Positions 52,331-63,060 of a stretch of 64,000 bases of DNA are shown in pieces (the first letter of the stretch is position 1; each line of letters starts with the position of its first letter). The position numbers and the translations under genes were made by a program. Location of the stretch: positions 7,663,501 to 7,727,500 of the forward strand of contig CM053154.1 of the NCBI GenBank assembly GCA_028571685.1. Direction: 5' to 3'. The DNA comes from Heterohyrax brucei. Lineage: Eukaryota; Chordata; Mammalia; Hyracoidea; Procaviidae. The notes under the pieces are model-generated. The model saw only the letters and a program-made list of their open reading frames with translations. It was not told where the DNA came from and did no database searches.

Positions 52331-52862
52331 TGAGAACTACCAATTAAGTTTGTGAACTCATCCTAGAGAAAGCACTACACATCTCATTGCATCACTATGG
52401 TCACCTTTGAAGTATTCCCCTTGAGAAGCCAGGCACGCATATCTGTGCCTAGTCCATCCTTCAAAGCAATTTTGGAACTCTTCCCGGAATGGCCATCAGA
52501 GCTGTCATCATATTACCCTTGATGTCCCAAATGTCATCAAAATGTCTTCCTTTCAATATTTCCTTTATCTTTGGGTAAAAAAAAAAGTCACTGGGGGCCA
52601 GATCAGGTGAGTAGGGAGGGAGTTGTTTGTTTACTAGCTAAAAACTCCCTCACAGACAACTACATAATTCAGTTCACGAACTTGCCACCATGCCAGTGTG
52701 CTCAATGTCCATTCCAGAAAGAGTTCTAAAATTGCTTTAAGGGTGGACTAGGCACTGGCCTCAGTGTATAGCTGCCTAAGGGGTGTACTTTCAAAGGTGA
52801 CCATCGTGATATTCAGCAATGAGGTATGTAGCACCTAGAACAGACTTAATTGTCAGACCTCG
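52331..52862. mobile_element. chimeric non-autonomous mariner, copy 2
   Basis: 532 bp, flanked by TA at 52329-52330 and 52863-52864. Same architecture as 50475-51046, including the junction 'ctcacagacaact' followed by an inverted mini-mariner end 'ttcagttcacgaacttgcc'. Small indels differ, such as loss of 'gtgttccaaggca' before 'gttgtttgtttac'. Unrelated flanks argue that each copy inserted separately. Confidence 0.88.
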
Positions 52863-52867
52863 TACAT

Positions 52868-52957
52868 ATATATAAAAATATTGTATAAAGAAATATGTAC
52901 TCGAGTTTCTTACTTGCTGGGCCTTTAGTAATTTAAATGATACCACACTGCATATAA
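52868..52957 (-). mobile_element. old L1 fragment (reverse), left piece
   Basis: AT-rich segment that with 53105-53243 and 53483-53560 forms an interrupted reverse L1M-type sequence. Confidence 0.4.
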
Positions 52958-53104
52958 ACCCTCTGCCATCGAGTCAATTCCAACTCATAGTGATCTGATA
53001 AGACAGAGGAGAACTGGCCTCTTAGGCTTTCCAAGGAGCCCCTGGTGGATTCAGACCTCTTGCTTAACAGTCACAGCTCCTGATGATTAGGCCACCAAGG
53101 TTCC
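52958..53104 (-). mobile_element. AfroSINE, short form
   Basis: Tail 'gccatcgagtcaattccaac'; body 'ctttccaaggagcccctgg'; head 'gattaggccaccaaggtt'. Inserted in old L1. Confidence 0.9.
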
Positions 53105-53560
53105 TGTACTATGTATATTCTTCTGTAACTTACTCTACATGGCATGTATTGGCCTTGTTGTCTTTTTTTTTTTTTTTTTTTTCCCTGCAGCACAGTGACC
53201 TATTTCCTAGAAGGATGTGTTGTGGTTTGTTTAACTAGTCCCTTACTGATGGATGGAAGGTTCCCGGGCAACACAAACAGACTACACTTGACCGCTAACC
53301 TAAAGGTTGGTGATTTGTGGCCATCCATGGGTACTGCAAGAGAAAGTCCTGGCGATCTGTTTTTGTTATGATGACAGCTGAGAAAACTGCGTGGAGCAGT
53401 TTCACTCTGTAGCACATGGGCTCAGCATGGGTCGGAGCTGGCTTGGCAGCAGAGGACAGCAACACTACTGATGGGTGGCCGGCCTGTGGGCTCTTCCCAA
53501 CATTCTCTGCTAAAAACAGTGCTGCTGTGGGCGTCCTTGTCTGATCTTGTTGTGCATGAA
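53105..53560 (-). mobile_element. old L1 (reverse), interrupted by a SINE
   Basis: 'acttactctacatggcatg', a T run (53163-53182), then 'ttaactagtcccttactgat' matches the reverse L1M motif 'ttaaccagtcccctattgat'. It resumes after 53482 ('acagtgctgctgtgggcgtc'). Confidence 0.6.
53244..53482 (+). mobile_element. AfroSINE variant with about 17-bp target duplication
   Basis: The SINE (53261-53465) starts 'ttcccgggcaacacaaacag' and ends near 'ggcttggcagcagagg'. Flanks 'tactgatggatggaagg' (53244-53260) and 'tactgatgggtggccgg' (53466-53482) match at 14 of 17 positions. This fixes the variant subfamily's true 5' end. Confidence 0.85.
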
Positions 53561-53639
53561 TGAGTATTTCTCTGGGAAAAGGAGAGCATTCCTGCAGGAA
53601 ATAGGAAACCAAGTAAGAAGAGAAGCTGACCAACTGAGA

Positions 53640-54055
53640 AAGGATACTGACAACACATATGACAAAGTATAGCAACTGGATGACATGAAGAGATGCTTCA
53701 AAAAACAGTCCTGACCACTACACAGCCCTTTCCAAAAGGACAGGCGAAGACAAAGAGCCGGAGAAGGCCTTGAGGTCAATGAGTGCGGATGAAATGACAC
53801 TTCAGAGTTACACATAAGCAAACAGCTCAAAATCAACCCAAAGTCAAGTTGACAACAGCAGCTCGAAAGAGGTGGTGGGTTCCCATTAGGGGGCAAGTTC
53901 ACATAAAGAGGAAGAAGGTGATTGCACACCCTGAAGAAGGTGACAGTGTCCATGCCTTGTACATGTAGGAACTGTTGAATTGGCGTATGTTTTGCTGTGG
54001 ATGATTGCAACAGTAAAAATAGTTTTAAAATACAGGCTTTTCTTAAAAAAAAAAA
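53640..54055 (+). mobile_element. L1 3'-UTR-type repeat, second subtype
   Basis: 'agttgacaacagcagctcga', 'gtacatgtaggaactgttg', 'gcgtatgttttgctgtgg', then an A-rich tail at about 54045-54057. Same ending as 38905-38998. Confidence 0.6.
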
Positions 54056-54261
54056 GAACTCAAACCTTAACAGGCTGGGGTTGCCCAGCTATGAGGACAT
54101 TGGGGTGCAGGGCAGGGGACATTGTGACTCTAGGAAACATCACTCTTAATTTCCAGAAGCGAGCCTTGGGACTCCCTGTCCTTCCCAGCCCCCAGCCGTG
54201 ACATTTCCAGAGCTCCCTCCTCACCCTTCCCCTACATAAGCCTTCCTCTCTACACCCCCAG

Positions 54262-54475
54262 AAGAAAAACCTCCACTGCCTCCCAGTTCATCCTGACTCA
54301 CAGTCACTCTGTGGGACAGAGTACAACCGCCCCATAGGGTTTCCGAGGCTATAAATCTGTGCTGAAGCCGCCACACCATGTCTTTTTCCCAGAGGGTAAC
54401 TCTTGGGTTTCAACTGCTGACCTTTGGGTTAGCTGCCAAGTGTTTAACCAGTGTGCCACCAGGGCCCCCTCAGCC
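54262..54475 (-). mobile_element. AfroSINE, long form
   Basis: Internal block 'ccacaccatgtctttttccc' and head 'aaccagtgtgccaccaggg' present; well preserved. Confidence 0.9.
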
Positions 54476-54544
54476 CCCAAACCAGAGAGCCGGAACTGTG
54501 GGCTTTGCTAATGCCCTCGCTGCCAGTACCAGGTTCTCAAAAAA

Positions 54545-54890
54545 TGCAGTGATCTATAGTATCCCTGCAAATATTTCCTATTTTTAATAACATGGTATCA
54601 ATTTGCAAACAGAGTAATGATCTCTGTTACTTTTCAGGAAATTATGTTTAATATACTTTGCCAGAGCGAAGGAAGAACAATTTAATTGAAAGAGCTGCTA
54701 TGAACCGTATTTAACCTCAGATGTACTGTATGGAGTGTCTCGATATAAGTTATGGTTTTTAATTTAACGTAAACTATTCTGTGCATAAGCACTGTGTTTT
54801 TGCCACTCTAATAACGATCAGTTTGGGTTTATGGACTATTTTTTCGATCATCTCTTTCCTCCCTCGAACACAGCCTGGGAATGTTAAACC
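54545..54890. promoter_or_regulatory. candidate conserved non-coding element
   Basis: Repeat-free AT-rich block with 'atttttaataacatggtatc', 'gaacaatttaattgaaagag' and 'tttttaatttaacgtaaac'. Composition-based inference. Confidence 0.3.
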
Positions 54891-55513
54891 CCATCTTGAT
54901 GTTTTTTCACTTAGAATCTGAAATGAGAGGCTTGGAAAGAGAGGCAGCCACCACTCTCCGAAGACACTGGGCCTCCAAAGTGACATCGGCTTACAGCAAG
55001 GGATCCCTGGATTTCCAGAGCTGCTGCAGCATTTCTGGCTCCCTCCTGACCCTGATCCGCAGATCCCAGCCACCGTACCAGCACTTCAGATCAAGCTTTG
55101 TGTTCTCCAAGATTAATTGCTAAATGAGAAATAGGGAAATTTATTATTCATATAATTCATTTGGGAGGACGATCCCAGGAAAAGGAAGTCTGTGGTTGAA
55201 GGGACTCATCCGACAGTGACCAAAGGGGACGAGATGGAAGCGTATGACCTGGTGTCACAGCCTGGCCGTGGCCCGCGCTGGGGCCCAGGTGAGCTGCAGG
55301 ACACAGGGACCAGTGCTCCTTAAGAAGCTGCTTAGTCACCCATCTCGTAGTCTGTCCCACTTGGGTCTCTGATCTCCCAGTGTTCCAGCTTGGGCTTTGG
55401 CAAGACCTGGGGGGCTAGCCCACTCCTCTGTTGTATTTTCCTCCTGTCCCTTCGCTCCTATGTCACTGTTTGCATGTCAGAATGGGCATTTATTAAGCTG
55501 GTAGACTAGAGCT
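54891..55513. other. unassigned; AT-rich tail at 55095-55165
   Basis: No repeat recognised. 'ccaagattaattgctaaatg' and 'tttattattcatataattca' make 55095-55165 a small conserved-element candidate. Confidence 0.3.
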
Positions 55514-55514
55514 C

Positions 55515-55690
55515 TACCTGTTGCCACTGAGTTTATTTTGACTTACAGCCAGTCTGTGTGTTAAGAGTAAAACTGTCCCATGGGGCTTTCTTGTCCATAA
55601 TGTTTATGGAAGTGGATCATCAGGCCTTTTGTCCACAGACACTGAGTAGGTACCAACTGCCAGCCTGTAGGTTAGAAGTCAAGGGTAATC
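55515..55690 (-). mobile_element. AfroSINE, long variant
   Basis: 'gttgccactgagtttatttt' tail, 'atggaagtggatcatcaggc' internal block; strongly diverged. Confidence 0.7.
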
Positions 55691-55779
55691 TCTTGGCACC
55701 TCTGCTCCTTTCTTATTTGGGTGATAATCTCACTTCCCTTGAGGAGCTGTTGATTCCCAGCCCTCCGCCCTGAGGTGTA

Positions 55780-56130
55780 GATATGGTGTCAAGGAGAGAG
55801 CACGTGACCAAGGGAGAGCCGATGAAAGCACACCATTTCTCTAGCCACAGTAATTGGTTCAGATATGCGCATGTGACCTCGTCAGAGCCAGAGAGACACA
55901 GAGAGCCTTTACGGCTGGGTCAGAAGCAGACTCTTCCTCATCGTGAAGCTGAGAGCTACAGGAGTCCTGTCACCAGGAACCACGGATGGGGAGATGGGGA
56001 GAAGAGAGACTGAGTAGTGTTGACATCGACATCGTTGAAGTCCTGATTCAAGCCATACCTGAAGCTAGCCCCACCTCTGAATGCTGAACTTTTTAGCTTT
56101 GTAATTTTGTCTGCACTTAAAACAGTTTAA
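55780..56130 (+). repeat. possible old interspersed repeat
   Basis: 'gtcctgattcaagccatacc' then 'cctgaagctagccccacctc' and 'cagtttaagtgatgtttctg' recall a mammal-wide old repeat 3' end, but I cannot name the family. Confidence 0.35.
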
Positions 56131-56182
56131 GTGATGTTTCTGGGGGTCCTAGAATCTTAATTGAAATAACAAAAGAATGCTC

Positions 56183-56230
56183 ACCACCCCACCCACCCCT
56201 ACTCCACCCACCCCCACTCCACCCCCCAAA
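56183..56230. repeat. C-rich minisatellite
   Basis: Units like 'actccacccaccccc' repeated two to three times. Confidence 0.85.
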
Positions 56231-56393
56231 ACTGGCTGCAGGGCACTTATGCCAGTGGCTTCATGATAAAGTCCTGAGTTAGCTCTTGACCCCCTGGACC
56301 TCTGGAACTGCCTCATGCCTGTGTGGTCCTGTGTGTTTTTAAGCCTCATTCTTCAGCTTTCCTCCAGCAATTTAAACTACCTGGTAGAAACCC

Positions 56394-56556
56394 AGGAAAC
56401 CCTGGTCAGAGTGGTTAAATGATACAGCTGCTAACCAGAAGGTTAGCAGTTCAAATCCATTAACCATTCTTTGGGAACCCTATGGAACAGTTCTACTCTG
56501 TCCTTGTAGGATCAACTATGAGTCGGAATTGACTCAACTACAACAGGCTGTTTTCT
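56394..56556 (+). mobile_element. AfroSINE, short form
   Basis: B box 'agcagttcaaatccatta', tail 'gagtcggaattgactcaac'. A few bases are deleted in the A box. Confidence 0.92.
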
Positions 56557-56865
56557 TTTGTGGGGTAGCCTGTCAATAAATTCATTTTTAGTTCAAGTTA
56601 GTTGGTATTGTTTTCTACCACCTGCCACTAGAGAGCCTGGTCTCCTAGGGTGGCCAGTGGGGAGAAGGTCCCTGGCACTGAGGCTGCCTTGCTGCCACCT
56701 TAAGAGCACTACCCCCAGGGTCCCAGTTACCTTGTCCATCTGCAGACCTGGATCTGAATGTGTCACAGTGAATGGAACTCAGAAGAAGGGTGAGGAAAAA
56801 AATCATGTTGTATGATATCATCTATGTGCATTCTGAAAGCATGGAAAATACTGTAAATTGTTTAT

Positions 56866-56993
56866 AAAAGCCAAGCCATTGCCATTGAGTCAATTCTGAC
56901 TCATAGGGACCCAATAGGTCGGAGTAGAACTCTCCCATTGAGTTTCCAAGGAGTGACTGGTGGGTTTAAACTGCTGACCTTTTGGTTATACAT
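56866..56993 (-). mobile_element. AfroSINE, short form, head truncated
   Basis: Tail 'gccattgagtcaattctgac' and body present; ends at 'cttttggttatac' before the A box. Confidence 0.88.
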
Positions 56994-56999
56994 ACCAAA

Positions 57000-57163
57000 A
57001 AATAAATAAATAAACCTATTGTCATCAAGTTAATTCTGACTCATAGTGGCCCTATTGGACAGAATAGAACTGTTCCAATGGAGTTTCCAAGGAGCACCAG
57101 CATAACTTGAACTGCTGACCTTTAGGGTAGCAGCTGCAATGCTTAACCACCACCAGGGTCTCC
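57000..57163 (-). mobile_element. AfroSINE, short form
   Basis: Preceded by an (AAAT)n tract (56997-57016). Head 'gcttaaccaccaccagggtc' has lost several bases. Confidence 0.9.
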
Positions 57164-58800
57164 ATAGATAATAAGATTATTCAATAAGAAAAAGATAAAT
57201 AATCCAATTAAGCGACAGGCAAAGAAGATGGACAGACACTTCTCTAAAGAAGATATCCAGGCAGCCAAAAAACACATGCAGAAATGCTCACGATTACTAG
57301 CTATTAACGAATTTTAAATCAAAACTATAATGAGATACCATCTCACTCCAACAAGTTTGGCCATGATCCAAAAAATGAAAAACAACAAATGCTGGAGAGG
57401 CTGTTGAGAAATTGGAACTCTCCTACACTGTTGGTGGGATTGCAAAATGGTACACCCTCTTTGGAAAACAATCTGGTGATTCCTTGAAAAGTTGTAAGTA
57501 GATACAACATTTGACCCAGTAATTCTACTGATTGGAATATATCCTACAGAATCAAGGGCATTCACACCAACAGATACACACACATGAATATTTATTGCAG
57601 CACAGTCCACAATAGCAAAAAGATGGAGTCAACCCAGATGCCCAACAACAGAGGAATGAATAAATAAACTATGGTATATATGCTCAGTGGAACAACTGCA
57701 ATGATAAAGAACAATGATGATTTTAGGAAGCATCTCATAACCTGGTTTCAACTGGAAGACATTATGTTGAGTGAATGTAGTCAGCAGTAAAAGAACAAAT
57801 ATTGTACGAGATCCCTAAAATAAAAACTTAAAAACAGACTCATGCATAGAAGAAAAGACTCTGACAGCTGTGAGGGTAGAGAGGGAGGGAGGGAGATGGT
57901 GGGGTATAGATTAGATAGTTGACAAGAACTTTGATTGGGTGAAATCAGTGACAGCACACATTAGAAAGAAGATCAGTTTTAACTGGACTTCAGCATAACA
58001 TGATTACTCCTCTCATCTTAACCCAATATTGCAAGGACAGAGTACTAGGGGTGGGGGTCCTGGGACCATGCTCTTGGGGGACATTGAGGCCAGTTGATAT
58101 AACTAGCATTTTGCTAAGAGATTCTTCAGCACTCCACATTGGTGAGTGGTGTCTGGAGTCTTAAAAGCTGCCAAGCTGCCGTCTAGGTACACCAAATGGC
58201 CACAACTCAGCAGGAATGGATGATCACCAAGGACCAAAGTGACATGGGGGAAAGACAACCCAGAAGATAGAGAGACCCACATGAATGGGTGCCTCCATAG
58301 ACTTGGGACTGGAAGAACTGGATGATGCCCGGCCACCACCAGTGATAGCTGCGATGGAGCTCACTAAGTTGAGTCTCACTGGCAAGATGAGAGTAAAAAG
58401 GGGTGCACCCTGAGATCTCCGCTAAAAGACCACAACTGATGGTCCAAGGGCCTCAGCGTTCCCCTGGGAGCGTGGCCCCTGGCCCTGATGCTGCCTCTGT
58501 CCATAAATCATAATGGAGGTCAATCCTTCAGACATAAATGGACTGGAGTTGGTGACACAGAGCAGCCTTGTCGTGTGTGCACTTTATGGTTCTATGTATC
58601 TATAGGATGTCGTCCTGCTGCCCTCTTGCTGGAGGCAGGGGAGAGGGTGAAGAGCAGGAGACAGGAGACTATTAGGAGAACATGACTTCTATAGGATGGA
58701 GAAGAGGAGTGTGCTGTCACAGCAGTGGGAGCTGCACACGGGTGGGCATGCACATTTATACAGATTTGTACATTTTCACTCAATCATAAGAAAAAAGAAG
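57164..58800 (+). mobile_element. L1 LINE: ORF2 C-terminus and 3' UTR
   Basis: 5'-truncated L1 of about 1.6 kb. Translating 57200-57720 gives the ORF2 C-terminal region ('KMDRHFSKEDIQAAKKHMQK', then 'CWWDCKMVHPLWK') with several stops. The 3' UTR (57830-58800) contains a (GGGA)n tract at 57880-57900 and ends 'cattttcactcaatcataag' with an A-rich tail. This copy anchors the other L1 3'-UTR-type repeats in the window. Confidence 0.88.
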
Positions 58801-58981
58801 AAATCAACTACATTTAACACTTTTATTTGTTGTCCAAACAAAGATGTGAAAAACATATTAACAATTAAAAAAAAAAGATAATAAGATTACTAAAATAAAG
58901 TGGGAGAGATCCACACCACATTCCCGTCAGCAGTTACCCAGGGGATGGTGGGCAGGAAGGACCTTTCCACGGGAAAGTGTG

Positions 58982-59370
58982 TGTCTTAGTCACCTGGTGT
59001 TGCCACAGCAAAAATACCACAGATGTGTGTCTTAAGGAGATGAAATTGTGTCATGGTTTTAGAGCCCAGATGTCTGTTTCAGGGCATCAACTCTAAGGGA
59101 GTCTTTCCCTGTTGGTGGTCTCAGGTCTCCCTGTTGGCATGCTTGGTATGCCTTAATGCCTGTCTGCTCCCCTGTGGGGCTCTGTGTCTAGTCTGGCCTT
59201 TTTATAACTCAAAACTGATTAGGGTCAGGACCCACCATACTCTGATACAACCTCATTAACATAAGCACACACACACAAAAAAAACCTCTGTTTCAAAACA
59301 AAATCGGGTTTGTGGGCATGGCCCAGGACTTCAGTCGTATCTTTGAGGCACGTCATTCAGTTCATCACAG
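58982..59370 (-). mobile_element. MaLR-like LTR, reverse
   Basis: 'tgtcttagtcacctggtgtt', 'gccacagcaaaaataccaca' and the ending 'cattcagttcatcaca' follow the reverse MST/MLT1-type LTR order. An ACA-rich and A-rich run is at 59268-59288. Confidence 0.6.
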
Positions 59371-59593
59371 GGTAGAAAGCAGAATGTTGCTGGAAGCATG
59401 GTTGTTAAATGTGCTTCTGGTGAGACGTCACTCTCAGTGTTGCCGAGTACAGGGGAGGAGGCCGAGGCCCTGGGAGTTTCAATGGCCTGTCGGCGGCCTG
59501 TCGGAGCTAAGGGTTTGCATCCAGATTCCCAAACAAATCAACCTCTCTCTCCAGTCCTTTCCGTGAGCACCCACAGTACTACCTCTTAAACAG

Positions 59594-59735
59594 AAAAAAT
59601 CAAACCCTTTGCTGCCGAGTCGTCTCCAACTCGTAGAGACCCCATAGTGTTTCTGAGAAGTAGCTGGAGGATTCAAACTGCTAATCTTTTGATTAGCCAC
59701 TGAACGCTTTACCACTGCACCCCAGGGTCCCATTA
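59594..59735 (-). mobile_element. AfroSINE, short form
   Basis: Tail 'gccgagtcgtctccaactcg'; part of the body lost; head 'gctttaccactgcacccc'. Confidence 0.87.
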
Positions 59736-59869
59736 CCTCTGGAGGGGGCCTGAAACACGGCTACCTGTGAACCAAGCTCCATGCGAAGGTCTGTCAGACG
59801 CTCCTTCCTTCTGCAGCACCACAGTGAGGGCACTGGTCCACACCGTCCCCCACCCCTGCTGGCCCACTG

Positions 59870-60243
59870 GTCAACCTCTAGGCTGCTAACCCACCCACCA
59901 GCTCCGTGGGAGAAAGACTGTGTCCTACAGCTGTAGAAGTTGTTGCAGCTGTGTGCCACTGAGTCTGTTCTGACTGTTCTCAACTCTCCGTGAGAGCAGA
60001 AGCACTCCGCGCGACTCCCTGGGCTGTAATCTTTAGGGGAGGAGATAGTCAGGTCTTTCTCCCTCGGAGCAGCTCGTGAGCTTGAACTACTGGCCTTCTG
60101 CTTCAAAGCCAAGCACTTAGTCATCATGCCACAAGGGCTGCATTTTGTAGGATTGCAGCCTTGGAAAAACCCTTCAGGGTCGTTCTGCTCTGCCTCACTG
60201 TGTCACTGTGAGTGGGAGTCAACTCGACGGCCCCTAAACACCA
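59870..60243 (+). mobile_element. AfroSINE, long form, split by a younger SINE
   Basis: The outer copy's head and internal block ('gctccgtgggagaaagactg') end near 59937. It resumes at about 60148 ('aggattgcagccttggaaaa') and ends 'gggagtcaactcgacggc'. Confidence 0.78.
59940..60142 (-). mobile_element. AfroSINE, long form, nested
   Basis: Reverse copy inside the previous element, with internal block 'gggctgtaatctttagggga' and head 'agtcatcatgccacaagggc'. Two long-form copies in opposite orientation make an imperfect palindrome. Confidence 0.85.
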
Positions 60244-60245
60244 AC

Positions 60246-60330
60246 AGATGAGGCTCAGAGAGATGATGGCCCGGAACACACTGCCGAGCGGCAGCATCCT
60301 GGACTGACTTCAGAGCCGTGCCCTTTCCCC
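60246..60330 (-). mobile_element. MIR fragment
   Basis: 'agatgaggctcagagagatg' followed by 'gactgacttcagagccgtgc' resembles the reverse MIR core. Confidence 0.45.
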
Positions 60331-60504
60331 CCACCCCCAGCAGCCTTCCTGGGGGTCCTTCCCCCAATTCAGCAGGCTCGTTCCCATAGCCTGAGGAGTT
60401 TCCCACGCTGAGCCAGGCATCCGGGAAACCATGTGTCCCTCAGCAGAGGTTTTCACAGAGGGTGGCAGAGACCCTGTCATTTGAGCCGTCACCATGCCAG
60501 CAAG

Positions 60505-60740
60505 TTCATCTCAGCACAACTTTGTGCATCCAACCAATTAATAATAAATTTAATAATGAAGGAATAATTAATTACACCTGAAAATTCTCACTTGGGGGTA
60601 CAATTAGCCTCTGGCACCTTCAGAACGAGTTGCCAGTGATTAATTGTGCCCTGGAGGAGGCATTTGTAAGTACAATTAATGGTGTGCAAAATTGAACCCA
60701 CAAATACTTGGGAACATACAAATGATTCCTACGAGACGAT
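60505..60740. promoter_or_regulatory. ATTA-dense candidate conserved non-coding element
   Basis: At least eight homeodomain-type cores, including 'ccaattaataataaattt', 'aggaataattaattacacc' and 'agtgattaattgtgcc', plus repeated 'gtacaatta' at about 60599 and 60670. It is repeat-free and sits in GC-rich surroundings. Confidence 0.38.
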
Positions 60741-61195
60741 CTTGTTCAAAACCTAGGGCATTAGCTTTTCCTGTGCCCTGTGGTGGGTTCCACAGCACGG
60801 TCTAAGTGTACCCAGACCACTGTGGGGGCCAGCCCGCCCCAGCATGGTGGTAACCCCATGATCAGAGGCTCTGCTCTGTGGGAACCCCCCAGGCAATCAC
60901 ACAACAGAGTCGGGCATTGTCTAGCAACTTGAATCGTAACTATTTAATAAAACATGGGAGCGATGGAAGCAGCAGAAGGCAAAACCAGGAGATACGGTCA
61001 GATCTTCCTTGTTTGTTTCTAATTCCTGGGTCCCAGTCAAAGTCCTCCCAGACTGGGGGACTATTCTGGGTTTGCTGGGGTCCCACCTGGGCCCTTTGGA
61101 AACACACCTGCCTGCTGGCTCCAGCCTCAGCAGGGCAGCTTTCCGCAGAGTCAAGAGGACCCTGGTGGGGCACAGTGGGGTGATAAAGCTCTGAT
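60741..61195. other. unassigned sequence
   Basis: No recognised repeat or gene. Confidence 0.3.
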
Positions 61196-61690
61196 GTCAG
61201 CCCCCTCACCTCCCCTGGCCACGTCACTCTCTGACCCAGAGCCTTCAGTGACTCTCCGGGACCTGCAGGTTCAATGTTGACTCTTTAAGTGGTCTCCAAG
61301 GAACTTGTGAACCCAGGCTTCCCACCCGCTGCCCCCAACCCTAACACGATGACCCAGCATTGCTCCCGGGCTCAACCCCAAGCCCGCTGGTCAACTCCAC
61401 TCTCCATCTGTATGCTGTCCACCACACGCTGTTCCCTCTTCCACCTTGTCGCTATCTTCCTTAGTTCAGCGCCAGAGCTACCCTGGTCATGTAGTCCTTC
61501 AGGGTCGCTCTTGCCCCGCGGGCCATCCCAGCTGCCAGACCCTCTCCGCATTGGACTTCCTCTGAGCTCGTAGCCCCCAGGGCACAGAGCCTTGACCACC
61601 CTTTCTGTACTCCAGCTCCATCACAGTGCTTGGCACTTGGGAAATGTCCTTGTGTGCGTTTGAGAAGTGAATGAATGAATGGACTTGCAA
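61196..61690 (+). mobile_element. L2-like 3' end relic
   Basis: Diverged L2 order from 'cacgtcactctctgacccag' to 'cacagtgcttggcacttggg' and 'tgaatgaatgaatgg'. Confidence 0.45.
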
Positions 61691-62274
61691 AATGAATGAG
61701 GAAGGGGTTTGGCTCCTCCTGGAAACCCATTTCTGCATCCACCTAGCAGGGACACAGAGGCCGAAGTCACACTGCAGTGGAAGGAAAGAGCATTTGTACT
61801 GTCACCAATGCACTCCTCCCACTTGGAACAGGGGTCCCTGGCGACTGACTCGGTGCTGATCCTCCACCCCCTTGCCAGCCCCCTTCTCTGAGCAGTGCTG
61901 ACCCCAGTTGAAGAGACCTCTCCCAGCAATCTGAACTTCCACAAGCGGGCATTGTGCAGGACACTGACACAGGCTCTGGGGACAACTATGACAGTATCCC
62001 GTGTCTTGACGCAGGCAGACCCTCAAAAGGTGGAGGTGGAGAAGGAACGCATTCTAGGCAGAAGGCAGGAGTGCAGGGTGAAACAGGAAGAGATGGTAGC
62101 CATTGCAGGGACGACGGTCAGCCTGTGGCCACCTTGCATGCGAGTGCAGGGAATTTCTGCTGAGTTTAGAGGAACTGACCTGGGGAGCCACTGAGGACAA
62201 CAGAGGGGGAGAGCAACACCAACCAGGACACCCATGAGTCCAAGAATTTAGACTGCCTTTGATAGCTGGGTAGC
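61691..62274. other. unassigned sequence
   Basis: No recognised repeat. Overlapping frames in several phases give no coding support. Confidence 0.3.
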
Positions 62275-62375
62275 CTGGGTGGCGCAGTGGTTAGGAGCTT
62301 GGCTGCTAACCAAAAGTTTGAATCCAGCAGCCACTACTCAGAGCCCTTGTGGGGCAGTTCTGCTGTGTCTGTTGG
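62275..62375 (+). mobile_element. AfroSINE, truncated
   Basis: Head 'ggtggcgcagtggttaggag' is among the closest to the family consensus; the tail is cut off before the 'gagtcgg' motif. Confidence 0.85.
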
Positions 62376-62399
62376 AAACTGTGGTGGTGTGCTGGTTAG

Positions 62400-62923
62400 G
62401 GACAGTGGCTGCCACCCCTAGTGACTGCCCTGATGGGGTACACAGGGTAGAGACCCTGATGTAGCAGGAGGGAAATAAGTATGCGGAACTGGAACTCTAC
62501 CAAATGACCACACCCCGTGGTCTGTCAGTCTGGAGGGTCCCCGGAGGACACCGCCCCCAGAACCTCTACCAAACCCAAAACGCATCCAGCAACAAAGCCA
62601 GCCCTCCAGACAAAGACTGAACTGGACCACATGACATGGAGTAATGCGGGCTACAAACATCGTTTTAGGCTTAAAAATATGCACGGGGCTGCCCGAGAAG
62701 GCTATCGCTGGAGGCGAGATGGTGGGGTGAGGGTGGACAGGACTTGGTCAAGTGGACACGGGAAGTTCAGCGTGGAAGAGGGAGTGCGCCGTGCCAGGGC
62801 GGGGAGAAGGGCGGGGAAAGCGTGGACAGTAGAATAGCAGTGTGAGTTCTGGGTTGTAGCTAATTGATATGGATTGTAAACTTTCACTTAAAACACAATA
62901 AAATTTCTTAAAAAAAAAAAAAG
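62400..62923 (+). mobile_element. L1 3'-UTR-type repeat with poly(A) tail
   Basis: Ends 'tgtaaactttcacttaaaac', 'acaataaaatttctt' and an A13-type run (62911-62923). It therefore has a recognisable AATAAA signal and tail. Confidence 0.75.
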
Positions 62924-63060
62924 AGCTATAGCTGCTAACCTAAAGGTCAGCAGTTCAATCCCCCAGGCGCTCCTTGGAAACCCTACAGGGCAGTTTTTCT
63001 CTGTCCTATAGGGTTGCTACGAGTCGGAATCAACTCCACATCAGCGGGTTTGGTTTCTGA
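62924..63060 (+). mobile_element. AfroSINE, 5'-truncated
   Basis: Begins at 'gagctatagctgctaacc', without an A box, directly after the L1 poly(A). Tail 'gagtcggaatcaactccac' intact. Confidence 0.9.

Noticed and set aside
50475-52862. Simple local duplication explaining both chimeric mariners
   Set aside because: Copy 2 has TA at both ends, copy 1 has TA on its right, and the flanks are unrelated, so independent insertion fits better; not fully excluded without alignment.
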